DNA of 64,000 bases from an uncultured Prevotella sp. (GCA_934203355.1 CAKPZC010000005.1:1-64000); one strand, 5' to 3'. Positions 42,403 to 51,430 are shown, numbered from the stretch's first letter. Translations and numbers: made by a program. The notes: generated by a model from the sequence alone, not told the origin.

Positions 42403-44418
42403 CTACTTCACCACAATCTCGTCGGTGAACAGCCATCCGCCCGACATCGTCGTCTTGCCCTGCACACGCACGTAGCGTGTTTGGCGCGAGCCTTTCCATG
42501 TTAAAGTGCGGTAGCCCGACTGAATGTCGCGGTTCACCTCGGACGTTGTGGTGTAGACCTCAGTAAAGTTCTTGCCGTCGTCGCTCACCGACACCTTGAA
42601 CTCTTCGGGGAAGAACACCCATGCGCCATAAGCCTGCATGAAGTCGACAGCCACCGTCGAGATGCTCTGCTTCTTGCCCAAGTCGACAGTCACGTCGAGA
42701 CAATAGTCCTTGCCAATGAATCCCTGCCACTTCTTGTCGCCGTAGGTCCATCCGCCACGTATGCCGTCGGTGAGTGTTTGGTCACCGCCAGCCTCATACT
42801 GCTTGGAATATGGTCGGTTGTAAATCACCTTACATCCGCGCGCCTTGTGTACGGTCGGTTTCTGCGATTCGGGACGCTCGCCCTTCTCCTTGCGCAGGTC
42901 GAAAGTGTTAACACCCTGCTGACGGAGCAAGTCGCACTGGGCAATGGCGCGGCGGCGGAAATCGGTGTAATTCTTGGTCTTGGCTCCTGTCCATCCTATT
43001 TCGGCTATGGCAAGCGCGCGCGGATAGAGCATATACTCCATGTGCTCGGGCGTAGGTATATACTCAGCCCACACGTTGCCCTGCACTCCAGTAATCATGT
43101 TGCGCTCTGCCTCGGGCAAGTCTTCGCCTGGCACATAGCTGTAGACCTTCTCAAGCGGCAGATAGCCACCAATGGCCTCGGGCTGCGATAGCGGAGCATC
43201 CTGATAGGCATCGAGATAGCAGTAGGCACCGGGCGAGAGCACCACGTCGTAGCCATGCTGTATCGCCTCGTGAGCCTTCTCAAGTCCACGCCACACCATC
43301 ACGGTGGTGTTCTTGGCAAGATTTCCGGCTATCACCTCGTCCCATCCCACGAGCTGTCTGCCGTGCTTGTTGAGGAACTCTCCGAAATGAGCTATGAGGC
43401 TTGCCTGCAATCCGTTCTTGTCGCATCCCAATTCCTTCATTTTGCGCTGGCATAGCGGACATTCGCCCCACGACTTTTTCTCAGCCTCGTCGCCTCCAAC
43501 ATGTATGTATTCTGAAGGGAAGATGTCCATCACCTCTTTAAGCACGTTCTCAAGGAAGTCGTAGGTGGCTACACTGCCTGGGCAGAAGTCCATCTGCTCG
43601 TAGGGCTCATGTGTGCACGATAGTTCTGGATAGGCGGTGAGCACCTCGGCAGAGTGGCCAGGCATCTCTATCTCGGGCACGATAGTGATGCCACGCTCAG
43701 AGGCATACTTCACAAGGTCGCGCAACTCGTCCTGTGTATAATATCCGCCGCTCGCCCCGGGAGTGTCTTGGCTCACGTACTTGGCTCCGTTGTGGCTCCA
43801 GTCCTTCCAGTTGTGCTCGGGTCGCCATGCGGCAAAATTGGTAAGTCGCGGATATCGCTTTATCTCTATACGCCATCCAGCAGCGTCGGTAAGGTGCAAG
43901 TGAAGTCGGTTGAACTTATACTGTGCCATCACGTCAATCTGCTTCTTGATGAAACTAATCGGCTCGAAATGGCGCGACACGTCAAGCATGATTGAGCGCC
44001 ACTTGTAGGCTGGAGCATCATCGATGTCGCAGGCTGCAATGCCCTTCTTGGTAGTGAGCTGGTCAACAGTCTGCCAAGCATATCTAAATGCATCTGCCGA
44101 AGCCGCGCTTATCACCATGGAGTCCTTGCCCACGTGCAGACGATATGCCTCGGGCGACGAGGCACCGTCGAGATGCTTCAACACGACAACATGTTTAGCA
44201 TCGCTGCTGCTCTGAGCCATCCATTTCTGGGAGTATAGGTTGTCGGCAATGTCGCCAGCCTCGTTCACCACCTTTACCGCCTTGGGCAATGATGGGAAGA
44301 AGCCCTTGCCTGCAACAAACGATTGTGGTTTCGGAAGAATGTCATGGGCTGTGGCAGTGGCAGAAAACAGCAAGGCGCCCACTGCTGCAACCACTGCTGA
44401 GAATGATTTGTTTGTCAT
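42403..44418 (-). CDS. GH20 beta-N-acetylhexosaminidase with C-terminal F5/8 type C-like module
   Basis: A 671-residue exported enzyme (signal peptide MTNKSFSAVVAAVGALLFSATATA). N-domain to about residue 140, then the TIM barrel (FNRLHLHLTDAAGWRIEIKRYP, PEIEMPGHSAEVL, EYIHVGGDEAEKKSW with catalytic D310/E311). Residues about 530-671 form a discoidin-like sandwich (GKKQSISTVAVDFMQAYGAWVFFP, RQTRYVRVQGK) that could bind glycans. It removes terminal GlcNAc or GalNAc from glycoconjugates. It is the second GH20 in this window and differs in its full G-G-D-E motif. Confidence 0.93.
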   Translation of the reverse strand: MTNKSFSAVVAAVGALLFSATATAHDILPKPQSFVAGKGFFPSLPKAVKVVNEAGDIADNLYSQKWMAQSSSDAKHVVVLKHLDGASSPEAYRLHVGKDSMVISAASADAFRYAWQTVDQLTTKKGIAACDIDDAPAYKWRSIMLDVSRHFEPISFIKKQIDVMAQYKFNRLHLHLTDAAGWRIEIKRYPRLTNFAAWRPEHNWKDWSHNGAKYVSQDTPGASGGYYTQDELRDLVKYASERGITIVPEIEMPGHSAEVLTAYPELSCTHEPYEQMDFCPGSVATYDFLENVLKEVMDIFPSEYIHVGGDEAEKKSWGECPLCQRKMKELGCDKNGLQASLIAHFGEFLNKHGRQLVGWDEVIAGNLAKNTTVMVWRGLEKAHEAIQHGYDVVLSPGAYCYLDAYQDAPLSQPEAIGGYLPLEKVYSYVPGEDLPEAERNMITGVQGNVWAEYIPTPEHMEYMLYPRALAIAEIGWTGAKTKNYTDFRRRAIAQCDLLRQQGVNTFDLRKEKGERPESQKPTVHKARGCKVIYNRPYSKQYEAGGDQTLTDGIRGGWTYGDKKWQGFIGKDYCLDVTVDLGKKQSISTVAVDFMQAYGAWVFFPEEFKVSVSDDGKNFTEVYTTTSEVNRDIQSGYRTLTWKGSRQTRYVRVQGKTTMSGGWLFTDEIVVK

Positions 44419-44735
44419 AGATTTGAATCTTTATATTATTGCAATCCACAAATTTAGCTAAAATTTTCCAAATACGGAGCGAGTTTCAAGGTTTTTCCTA
44501 ACGCTACTAATGCGTAACTTTATCTTTATCGAATGAGGATTATTCGCTTGTTAAAAAGGTCGAAACAAAGGGGGCGTTTATCTTTATAGATGTTAAAAAA
44601 AATAAGCTATAAGTGTAAAATAAACACCTTTATTGTAAAATAATTTCTTTGTATTATAATATATAATTAGGATGCTTCAAAACCCACAAGTTGGGTTTTG
44701 AAGCGTTTTTTTTAAAAGATAACATAGAAGCCGTA
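44419..44735. other. Intergenic region with a GH20 -7 box and a hairpin
   Basis: The minus strand has TAAATTTG at 44449-44456, a possible -7 box for the GH20-hydrolase-cyclophilin run, without a good -33 TTG. The hairpin GCTTCAAAACCCA (44674-44686) with TGGGTTTTGAAGC (44692-44704) is followed by eight T on the plus strand, yet no plus gene precedes it. No other gene was seen. Confidence 0.6.
44674..44712 (+). terminator. Hairpin with plus-strand T-run
   Basis: A 13-bp perfect stem with a T8 tail on the plus strand, 24-62 nt past the stop of the minus-strand lipoprotein gene. It may be bidirectional. The absence of a plus-strand gene upstream is unexplained. Confidence 0.6.
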
Positions 44736-45617
44736 TTATTGCTTCTGTGTGTTCACCTTCAATACTGTGACATAAGATATAGGCTTGCCGTCTTTCTGTG
44801 CCGAGACAAGCAGTCGTATCTCGCCGTTCTTGACGCGACGGTCGGCTTTTACGGTTGCCGTGTAGCGCAGTCCCTGACCAGGGCTGATATTCTCCACACG
44901 AACACTCGGAGAAATATGGATGTGCTTGTTGCTATCAGCCTCAACCACAGTAGGATCGAAGTTGTAGACAATCGATGGCGTGTTGTTGTGTATCTCGAAT
45001 GTCACCTTACCAATTTCGTTGGCACTGAGAACGCCGTCGCCATCACTATCCACAAACCTCACATTGCTAATTGTAAGATTGCCATTAGCGGCAGAATTGT
45101 CGAATCTGTTCTCCACACGACTCTGACTATACGATTGAGACGAATAGTCGTGCTGTGGTGTATAGTCTTGCTGTAGCGAATAATCGTGCTTTGGAACATA
45201 ATTTTGCGACGTGCCGAAGTCTATGCGATCGTCGCCCGAGTTGGTGTTGTCGACCATCTGCGAGGGGTCGAGCTGTGTATTGGAATTAATATAACAGTCG
45301 TCTGAGCTTTGCCTTTGCTGCTGTCGCTGCACCTTCTCGTTCTGTATGCGCTGGTTGCGACGTGCAAGCATGTCGTGTTGCTCTTCTCGTTGTTTCTGTT
45401 CGGCAGCATTGCCTACAGCTCCTCCCACAAGAGCACCACCAGCCATACCCACGATAGTGCCTATATCACTGCCACGCGGACCGCCCGCTATTCCACCTAT
45501 AGCCGAGCCTAATATTGAGCCGAGCGAACTTCCGGCATAAGCGCCAGCTCCTGCGCCTGTAGTGCAGCTACTTATGAGAAGAACAGCACTCATTATTATA
45601 ACCGAATACTTTTTCAT
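44736..45617 (-). CDS. Glycine-zipper lipoprotein with EF-hand-like segment
   Basis: A 293-residue protein started at ATG 45617 (MKKYSVIIMSAVLLISSC). The lipobox LISSC predicts a lipidated Cys18. A glycine zipper follows (GAGAGAYAGSSLGSILGSAIGG...GMAGGALVGGAVG, residues about 21-75), typical of outer-membrane-associated proteins. A Gln/Arg-rich linker, a low-complexity region with QDYTPQHDYS repeats, and a C-terminal beta-domain come next. The latter holds DSDGDGVLSANE, an EF-hand-like calcium loop. Function unknown. TATCTTTG at 45654-45661 is a candidate -7 box. Confidence 0.78.
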   Translation of the reverse strand: MKKYSVIIMSAVLLISSCTTGAGAGAYAGSSLGSILGSAIGGIAGGPRGSDIGTIVGMAGGALVGGAVGNAAEQKQREEQHDMLARRNQRIQNEKVQRQQQRQSSDDCYINSNTQLDPSQMVDNTNSGDDRIDFGTSQNYVPKHDYSLQQDYTPQHDYSSQSYSQSRVENRFDNSAANGNLTISNVRFVDSDGDGVLSANEIGKVTFEIHNNTPSIVYNFDPTVVEADSNKHIHISPSVRVENISPGQGLRYTATVKADRRVKNGEIRLLVSAQKDGKPISYVTVLKVNTQKQ

Positions 45618-45653
45618 AATGTTTCCCTTTATTTTAAGTGTTCTATACATCTG

Positions 45654-45661
45654 CAAAGATA
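45654..45661 (-). promoter_or_regulatory. Candidate -7 box of the glycine-zipper lipoprotein
   Basis: Minus strand TATCTTTG, 36 nt before the start. No good -33 TTG at consensus spacing. Confidence 0.45.
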
Positions 45662-45723
45662 CTTATTTTATTGGAAACATAAATACAACAAAATGGTGTA
45701 AAATACGCTTTTATTGTTATTTT

Positions 45724-46269
45724 TCACTTTTTCCGTCTATATAAAGAATCGCTATCTTCATCATCGTCAATAATCTTGACATACTGCTTGTATTGCTTGC
45801 CCTTTGTGGGGAAATGCAGTATGCCACTTGATGGAAGAGTATACTCAGTAATCTCAAAGTCGATTTCGGGAATATCATCGGGTTCTGGACGATAAGGAAT
45901 CGTTGAGTCGTGATAGCGTTGCACCTTGACCATAGCCACGCCTTGATTGATGATGCCAAGCTGGCGCGCGGCAGCGTGCGACAAGTCGATGATACGTCCG
46001 CGCGTATGAGGACCGCGATCGATAACCCTCACCACGACCTGTTTGCCATTGCGCTCGTTAGTGACAAGCAGCAATGTGCCGAATGGATAGGTGCGATGAG
46101 CACATGTGAGACTGTCGTGATGCAAACGCTCGCCACTACTGGTACGCGAGCCTGTAGCACGTTTAGAGTAAAAAGAAGCCTTTCCCCTCTGCGTCTGTGC
46201 GCCTACGGGAATAGCCAAGTGTGTCGTGGTAGCAACAATAATTGCCAAGATTATCCTTTTATAAATCAC
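45724..46269 (-). CDS. rlpA: RlpA-like septal ring lytic transglycosylase family protein
   Basis: A 181-residue exported protein (signal MIYKRIILAIIVATTTHLAIPVGA). The double-psi beta-barrel is seen as GKASFYSKRATGSRTSSGE, CAHRTYPFGTLLLVTN, VVVRVIDRGPHTRGRIIDLSHAAARQLG, with the catalytic-type D (RVIDRGP) kept. It has no SPOR domain, unlike E. coli RlpA, so it may not localise to the septum via denuded glycans. Its C-terminal tail is acidic then basic (DDDEDSDSLYRRKK). Confidence 0.88.
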   Translation of the reverse strand: MIYKRIILAIIVATTTHLAIPVGAQTQRGKASFYSKRATGSRTSSGERLHHDSLTCAHRTYPFGTLLLVTNERNGKQVVVRVIDRGPHTRGRIIDLSHAAARQLGIINQGVAMVKVQRYHDSTIPYRPEPDDIPEIDFEITEYTLPSSGILHFPTKGKQYKQYVKIIDDDEDSDSLYRRKK

Positions 46270-46429
46270 TATTTAATATGTTTTTAATTCCTATTGAAGG
46301 GGATGTATGAAATTGGGAATGGGGTATGTTTTTTGGGGGCGTTTTATGAAATTGAGGAGTGATAAAGAAGTATCACGCAAATGTAGATTTTTCTCCTGTA
46401 CATATTCCGACTCTACGGCAAACAACGTG

Positions 46430-46480
46430 TATAAAAACAAAAAGCCAAGACACGCCTGCTAATTGCAGCCGTGTCTTGGC
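46430..46480 (-). terminator. Intrinsic terminator of gdhA
   Basis: GCCAAGACACG at 46444-46454 pairs with CGTGTCTTGGC at 46470-46480; CTGC and GCAG pair inside. On the minus strand it is followed by TTTTTGTTTTTA. It lies 9 nt past the gdhA stop. Confidence 0.92.
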
Positions 46481-46488
46481 GAATATTT

Positions 46489-47826
46489 TTAAACGATGCC
46501 CTGAGCCATCATGGCGTTAGCAACCTTCATAAATCCAGCGATGTTAGCGCCCTTAACGTAGTCGATGTAGCCGTCGGCCTGCTTGCCATACTTCACACAC
46601 TGCTCGTGGATAGAGTGCATAATGTAGTGGAGCTTCTCGTCAACCTCAGCCTCACTCCAGCTCAGACGCACAGAGTTCTGAGTCATCTCAAGACCAGAAG
46701 TAGCAACACCACCAGCATTAACAGCCTTGCCAGGAGCGAAGAGCTGCTTAGCAGCAACGAACTTCTCAACAGCCTCAGCGGTGCAACCCATGTTAGAAAC
46801 CTCAGCAACGCATTCTGGCTTGTGAGCCAAAATCATCTCTGCATCGGCACCGTTAAGCTCATTCTGAGTAGCGCAGGTGAGGTAGATGTCGGCTTTAACC
46901 TCCCATGGCTTCTTGCCTGCCACGAACTTAGAACCTGGGAACTCGTCCTCGTAAGGCTGGCAGATATCGTTGCCAGAAGCACGAAGTTCGAGCATATAAT
47001 CAATCTTGTCGCCTGCGATACCAGCCTCGTCGAGGATGTAGCCGTCAGGACCAGAAATTGTAATCACCTTACCACCGAGCTCTGTAGCCTTCTTTGCTGC
47101 TCCCCAAGCCACGTTGCCGAAGCCTGAAATAGCGATTGTCTTGCCCTTGAGATCAAGACCGCGAGTCTCAAGCATCTGATGAACAAAGTAGAGAGCGCCG
47201 AAACCAGTAGCCTCAGGACGAATGCGTGAGCCACCGAACTCAAGACCCTTACCTGTGAGCACACCCTGATACTGGTGTGTGAGCTTCTTGTACATACCAA
47301 ACAGATATCCAATCTCACGTCCACCAACACCGATATCACCAGCAGGAACGTCCTCATCAGGACCAATGTGGCGATAAAGCTCTGTCATGAAAGCCTGGCA
47401 GAAACGCATAACTTCAGCGTCTGAACGGCCACGGATAGAGAAGTCGGAACCACCCTTACCGCCACCCATTGGCAGAGTTGTAAGAGCGTTCTTAAATGTC
47501 TGCTCGAATCCGAGGAACTTAAGAATTGAGAGGTTTACTGAAGGATGGAAACGCAGACCGCCCTTGTACGGACCAATGGCACCGTTGAACTGTACGCGAT
47601 AGCCAATATTTACATGCACTTCGCCGTTGTCGTCAACCCAAGGAACACGGAAGGTGATGATGCGCTCTGGCTCAACCATGCGCTCAATAAGCTTAGCCTT
47701 CTCAAATTCTGGATGCTGATTGTAAACATCCTCGATGGAGATTAACACTTCGCGAACTGCCTGCAAGAATTCAACTTCGCCTGGGTGCTTAGCCTCAAGG
47801 TCGTGCATTATTTTCTCTACGTTCAT
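46489..47826 (-). CDS. gdhA: NADP-specific glutamate dehydrogenase
   Basis: A 445-residue hexameric type enzyme that makes glutamate from 2-oxoglutarate and ammonia. Seen are the catalytic Lys region LPMGGGKGGSDFSIRGRSDAEVMRFCQAFM, PAGDIGVGGREIGYLFG, the Rossmann motif ISGFGNVAWGAA and ATQNELNGADAEMI. It has its own strong promoter and terminator. With asnA in the same window, it shows ammonia as a nitrogen source. Confidence 0.97.
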   Translation of the reverse strand: MNVEKIMHDLEAKHPGEVEFLQAVREVLISIEDVYNQHPEFEKAKLIERMVEPERIITFRVPWVDDNGEVHVNIGYRVQFNGAIGPYKGGLRFHPSVNLSILKFLGFEQTFKNALTTLPMGGGKGGSDFSIRGRSDAEVMRFCQAFMTELYRHIGPDEDVPAGDIGVGGREIGYLFGMYKKLTHQYQGVLTGKGLEFGGSRIRPEATGFGALYFVHQMLETRGLDLKGKTIAISGFGNVAWGAAKKATELGGKVITISGPDGYILDEAGIAGDKIDYMLELRASGNDICQPYEDEFPGSKFVAGKKPWEVKADIYLTCATQNELNGADAEMILAHKPECVAEVSNMGCTAEAVEKFVAAKQLFAPGKAVNAGGVATSGLEMTQNSVRLSWSEAEVDEKLHYIMHSIHEQCVKYGKQADGYIDYVKGANIAGFMKVANAMMAQGIV

Positions 47827-48431
47827 AGTAAAAGGTTTTTAGTTGTTTTATTTAGATTATTATATATTTTGCCTTTAGTTGTCGTTATGTTACTAAGACA
47901 CCGCAAATATAGCTTATTTACTTGTTACGACCAAATAAAAACCCGACTATTTCTGCTTTTTAAGTTACTTTTAGAAACGCGCAATTTTGTGTGCGATAAC
48001 GACAGCTGTCAGCATGTATGACTCATGACATCAACATATAGAAAGGGCGCATCAGCAATAATTTGCCAACACGCCCTTTTTAATACAACAATCAATTTAC
48101 CTTCTTCATTACTAAAAACAATTCACCTATTCTACATCTAATATCGAGCAATATATATACCAACCTATGTTGGCCTGTCAATCTGACTGTGCTACGTCAT
48201 TTTGACATATTCTACAAAGTGCGGACTCTGCACCTCAACAGTGAAGACGTCCGCACTCAAACGCATAAAAGAATTATTTGTGCTGTTTTCCTGAACAATC
48301 TTTCCTTACTTAATGAATAGGCTATCTGCCTTATTGATCTTCTTGATCCAGAATTTATAAAATATTAGTGTTGCTATATACCTTATTATATTGATTGATG
48401 AGTTTTATCGTTATTCCAGATTTGTAGGGTT
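47827..48431. other. Gene-free region between gdhA and the 48.4-kb gene
   Basis: It holds the gdhA promoter (47904-47935), the palindrome GACAGCTGTC (48001-48010), a hairpin AAAGGGCG/CGCCCTTT with nested GCAA/TTGC (48042-48079), and the inverted repeat GTGCGGAC/GTCCGCAC (48219-48226, 48249-48256), followed on the minus strand by TTTGTAG. No protein-coding gene was seen. Confidence 0.7.
47904..47935 (-). promoter_or_regulatory. Promoter of gdhA
   Basis: Minus strand TTTG (47935-47932), a 20-nt spacer, TATATTTG (47911-47904). Exact consensus, leader about 70 nt. Confidence 0.8.
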
Positions 48432-49397
48432 TTACCTGCGGCTACCGAATGAACCGCCACCGCCTTTAGACGAACCGCTATTGCCGCGCGACGGAGTGCT
48501 CTGCACGCTGCGACTGCCGCCGCCAAACGAACCGCGACTGCCGCCGCCAAACGAACCTCGGTTGCTACCTGTCGACTGAGATGGCTGAGCAGGACGCTGC
48601 TGCGACGGAGTGAATGTCGAGCGTGGCGACTTGCCCTCCACTTTCAGTTCGCGTGGCTTAGAATAAATCAGGTTGTGTCTCACAGATTGATTAACAGTGG
48701 TGCGTGTGCTGCTCTCGCGACTACCAAACGAACCATTTTGACGGTTGTTAGGCAATGCGTTGTTGCGATTATTGTTTATATTATTGCGGCTTCCAAAAGC
48801 CCCACGGTTGTTGTTGTCACGCTGCGGCTGTGTCGATTGCGTACGATTGCCAAACGACTGACGGTTGCCACGTCCGTAGTCGCCACGGTTGAATCCGTCG
48901 CGCATGCCGAAATGCTGCTTACCAGGACGTGGACCGTAGTGACGACCGTCATACCATGAACGTCCATGATTGCTATGCCATGAATGTCCACCACAATAGC
49001 TTATATACACCGTCGGACGGTTGAAGTAGAAATAGTCGCGATGAGGATAGCGTGCATAAACACCGAAGCGCCAATAGCCTCCGCTAAAATAGAGCGGACG
49101 ATAGAAATAGGCTGCGTCGCAGAAAGCACGATACTGCCAATCGAGCAGCACATAGCTCATGTCGAGGTTGCGATAGCGCCAGTATGACCCATATAGGTCG
49201 TCAACCGAGTTGATGCTCATCAGATAGTCGAGGTTTATCTCATAGGCAGCCTCATACTGGTCGTCGGTGAGATTTAGCTCGTAAGCCATCTTGTCGGTGA
49301 GGAACAGTGCCTGTTCGCGTGCCTGCTCGTAGCTCATGGCGTTGGATGTGAATGTAAGTGTGAACAGCAGCGCCAACATTGATATTAACCTTCTCAT
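48432..49397 (-). CDS. Exported Arg/Ser/Gly/Asn-rich protein, unrecognised
   Basis: A 321-residue protein with signal peptide MRRLISMLALLFTLTFTSNA. Residues 25-135 form a compact, aromatic-rich part (ELNLTDDQYEAAYEINLDYLMSINSVDDLYGSYWRYRNLDMSYVLLDW...) that I have seen in other Bacteroidota proteins without assigned function. The rest is low complexity: Tyr/His/Gly, then Asn/Arg, then repeats of (R/N)GSFGGGSR near the C-terminus, ending SFGSRR. No catalytic motif. Repeated S-F-G units suggest a disordered surface or RNA-binding-like tail. It has a perfect promoter. Confidence 0.75.
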   Translation of the reverse strand: MRRLISMLALLFTLTFTSNAMSYEQAREQALFLTDKMAYELNLTDDQYEAAYEINLDYLMSINSVDDLYGSYWRYRNLDMSYVLLDWQYRAFCDAAYFYRPLYFSGGYWRFGVYARYPHRDYFYFNRPTVYISYCGGHSWHSNHGRSWYDGRHYGPRPGKQHFGMRDGFNRGDYGRGNRQSFGNRTQSTQPQRDNNNRGAFGSRNNINNNRNNALPNNRQNGSFGSRESSTRTTVNQSVRHNLIYSKPRELKVEGKSPRSTFTPSQQRPAQPSQSTGSNRGSFGGGSRGSFGGGSRSVQSTPSRGNSGSSKGGGGSFGSRR

Positions 49398-49446
49398 AAT
49401 ATACTTGTTTTAGAGGTTTAACTTATTGTTTACTTCTTTACACTTG

Positions 49447-49477
49447 CAAAATTAGTGATAGTAAGCAAGACAGCAAA
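49447..49477 (-). promoter_or_regulatory. Promoter of the Arg/Ser/Gly/Asn-rich protein gene
   Basis: Minus strand TTTG (49477-49474), a 19-nt spacer, TAATTTTG (49454-49447). Leader about 45 nt. Confidence 0.75.
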
Positions 49478-49599
49478 GGGATTTTCCCTAAATAGGCGTG
49501 GGAAATTCCCTATTTCCTATTATTCTTCATTTCTTAATTATCACAAAAAAGGGAGAAAAACGGAGTTTCTATAGAAAAACTGGGCGTTTATTGAATAAA

Positions 49600-49631
49600 T
49601 TTGGTCATTTACTGTGGATTTTATACTTTTG
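49600..49631 (+). promoter_or_regulatory. Promoter of an orphan plus-strand unit
   Basis: TTTG at 49600-49603, a 20-nt spacer, TACTTTTG at 49624-49631. Exact consensus, facing a region without a long ORF. Confidence 0.7.
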
Positions 49632-49637
49632 CAATCG

Positions 49638-49933
49638 AAAAAAGATAATAAGAGAGTTATAAAGTACACATACATCAGATTACGTTTCATACACATTAAG
49701 CAATGTTATTTACATTGAGTTCGTTAGGGGGTGGAATATAGAATGATTGAATTTAGTATTCTACTTGCGAACTCATCAAGACTACAAGGAAAAAGTAAAG
49801 AAGATTAATTTTTATGGTTTTAATCCACAGAGGTGGAAATCGTAAATGAATGAATTTTGTTGTTGATTAATAATTATTTTCGTGAGAAAATGGATTATAC
49901 GGCGAGACTTCCTTTCGAAGTCTCGCCTTTTTG
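49638..49933 (+). ncRNA. Orphan transcription unit, small RNA or peptide gene
   Basis: A promoter at 49600-49631 and an intrinsic terminator at 49902-49933 bracket about 295 nt. A stem TGAGTTCG...CGAACTCA (about 49718-49778) encloses another stem, GAATA...TATTC. Downstream CCAC-AGAG-GTGG forms a small hairpin. Three very small frames are possible: 12 codons (ATG near 49703), 21 codons (MIEFSILLANSSRLQGKSK-E-D, preceded by GGGGGTGG), and 11 codons (MVLIHRGGNRK), whose TGA overlaps the next ATG. I cannot assign a known RNA family. A non-coding RNA or a small-peptide leader are both open. Confidence 0.5.
49902..49933 (+). terminator. Intrinsic terminator of the orphan unit
   Basis: GGCGAGACTTC at 49902-49912 pairs perfectly with GAAGTCTCGCC at 49918-49928 across a five-nt loop, then TTTTT. 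Confidence 0.9.
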
Positions 49934-49985
49934 TTATGAGAATCTTATAGTCAAGTCTATTTGTGTTTAGTATCGTATTTTAGTG

Positions 49986-50519
49986 TTACAATTCCAATAT
50001 ACGCATTTCGGCATTATCCATGCGTTGTATCTCGTGCATCGGTCGGTTGAAAAACACCGACTGTATGGCTTTGTTGATGATGCCATGACCCACTGCCACC
50101 ACAGTCATGCCGTCGTAATTACTCTTTACAAAGCGCAGAAAATCGGCGGCACGTCGACACATGGCGTCGGTGGTCTCTATATCGGGAGTCCATGGCGCAT
50201 CCTTCAGGTCGGGGATATAGCGTCCTGTGAAGCTGCCCCAATCGCGCTCTCTCAGCAGTGGTGTCTGCCGTATGTGTTCAAGAGCAGCAGCGCGGTCGTT
50301 GCCAAAATGTGGCAAAGCTATCTCCAGACATGAGTCAACAGCGCGTTTCAAGTCGCTCGACACAAAAGCGTCGATTGGCTCATCCTTCAACCGTAGTCCA
50401 AGCTGCCGTGCCTGTTCCACTCCGTTGTCGGTGAGACAGCCCGGTGTCTGTCCCTGCATTATTCTATTCACATTGTCAACGGTCTCTCCGTGGCGAATGA
50501 GCAAAAGTTTACAAGTCAT
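49986..50519 (-). CDS. Histidine phosphatase family protein
   Basis: A 177-residue phosphoglycerate-mutase-like protein. The phosphohistidine motif is LLIRHGET (R9, H10, G11) and the second His is in VVAVGHGIINKAI. Conserved SSDLKRAVDS and LRERDWGSFTGR match broad-specificity phosphatases (CobC/PhoE-like). The substrate is unknown. It is adjacent to the plus-strand terminator but encoded on the minus strand; its stop (49986) lies 53 nt from it. Confidence 0.88.
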   Translation of the reverse strand: MTCKLLLIRHGETVDNVNRIMQGQTPGCLTDNGVEQARQLGLRLKDEPIDAFVSSDLKRAVDSCLEIALPHFGNDRAAALEHIRQTPLLRERDWGSFTGRYIPDLKDAPWTPDIETTDAMCRRAADFLRFVKSNYDGMTVVAVGHGIINKAIQSVFFNRPMHEIQRMDNAEMRILEL

Positions 50520-50649
50520 CTTAATTCAACATTTATATATTAAAAAGTAAAAAACATAGCATTATCATTTCAAAAAATGCTAACTTCGCACATGTTATAT
50601 TCACACTAACATTCAAAACCACTGCAAATTTATAAAAAAACAAACAAAT

Positions 50650-51399
50650 ATGAGCAACAAATACAGATTTGAAGTTTGCGCCAATGGCGTGGAGAGCTGC
50701 CTGGCTGCCCAAGAAGGAGGAGCCGACCGTGTGGAACTGTGCGCAGGAATACCCGAAGGCGGCACTACACCGTCGTATGGCGAGATAAAGGTGGCGCGGC
50801 GAGTGCTCAACAAAACTCGTCTACATGTTATCATACGCCCACGAGGAGGCGACTTTCTTTATTCTCCGCTCGAAGTGGAGCGCATGGAGGAGGACATTCG
50901 CATTTGCCGTGAACTTGGAGTCGACGGAGTGGTAATAGGATGCCTTCGTGCCGACGGCACTCTCGACATCGAAGCCAACCGCCGACTTGTGGATGCAGCA
51001 AAGGGAATGTCGGTGACGTTCCACCGAGCCTTCGACCGTTGCTGCGACCCCCACACCGCACTTGAACAACTCGTCGACATGGGCATCGACCGTGTACTAA
51101 CGTCTGGACAACAGCCCACTGCAGAATTGGGAGTCGACTTGCTGCGTAAACTCCAAGAACAAGCCCACGGACGCATCACCATACTCGCAGGATGCGGAGT
51201 CAACGAGCAAAACATCCGAAAGATACAGCAACTTACCGATGTGAAGGAGTTTCATTTCTCGGCACGCACACCAATGAAGAGCCACATGGAATATATCAAC
51301 CCCGATGTATATATGGGAGCAAAGGATGCCGACGAAGGCACTCTGATGTACACATCAGCAGAAAGAGTAAGAGCAACGATTGAAGCAGTAAAAGACTAA
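50650..51399 (+). CDS. cutC: CutC family protein
   Basis: A 249-residue TIM-barrel protein. Family blocks seen are FEVCANGVESCLAAQEGGADRVELCAGIPEGGTTPSYG, VIIRPRGGDFLYS, GVVIGCLRADGTLD and VTFHRAFDRCCDP, LTSGQQPTAELG, ILAGCGVNEQN. Originally linked with copper homeostasis in E. coli, though the molecular role is unclear. Followed by a terminator. Confidence 0.95.
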   Translation: MSNKYRFEVCANGVESCLAAQEGGADRVELCAGIPEGGTTPSYGEIKVARRVLNKTRLHVIIRPRGGDFLYSPLEVERMEEDIRICRELGVDGVVIGCLRADGTLDIEANRRLVDAAKGMSVTFHRAFDRCCDPHTALEQLVDMGIDRVLTSGQQPTAELGVDLLRKLQEQAHGRITILAGCGVNEQNIRKIQQLTDVKEFHFSARTPMKSHMEYINPDVYMGAKDADEGTLMYTSAERVRATIEAVKD

Positions 51400-51430
51400 A
51401 GTTTCAATAGATAAGACTTCAGATAATGAT

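Noticed and set aside
42374-42499. Longer start of the alpha/beta-hydrolase
   Set aside because: The extension overlaps the GH20 3' end in another frame and does not resemble a protein N-terminus.
48042-48079. Terminator of a small RNA upstream of gdhA
   Set aside because: No consensus promoter in the right direction was found close by; only the hairpin is recorded.
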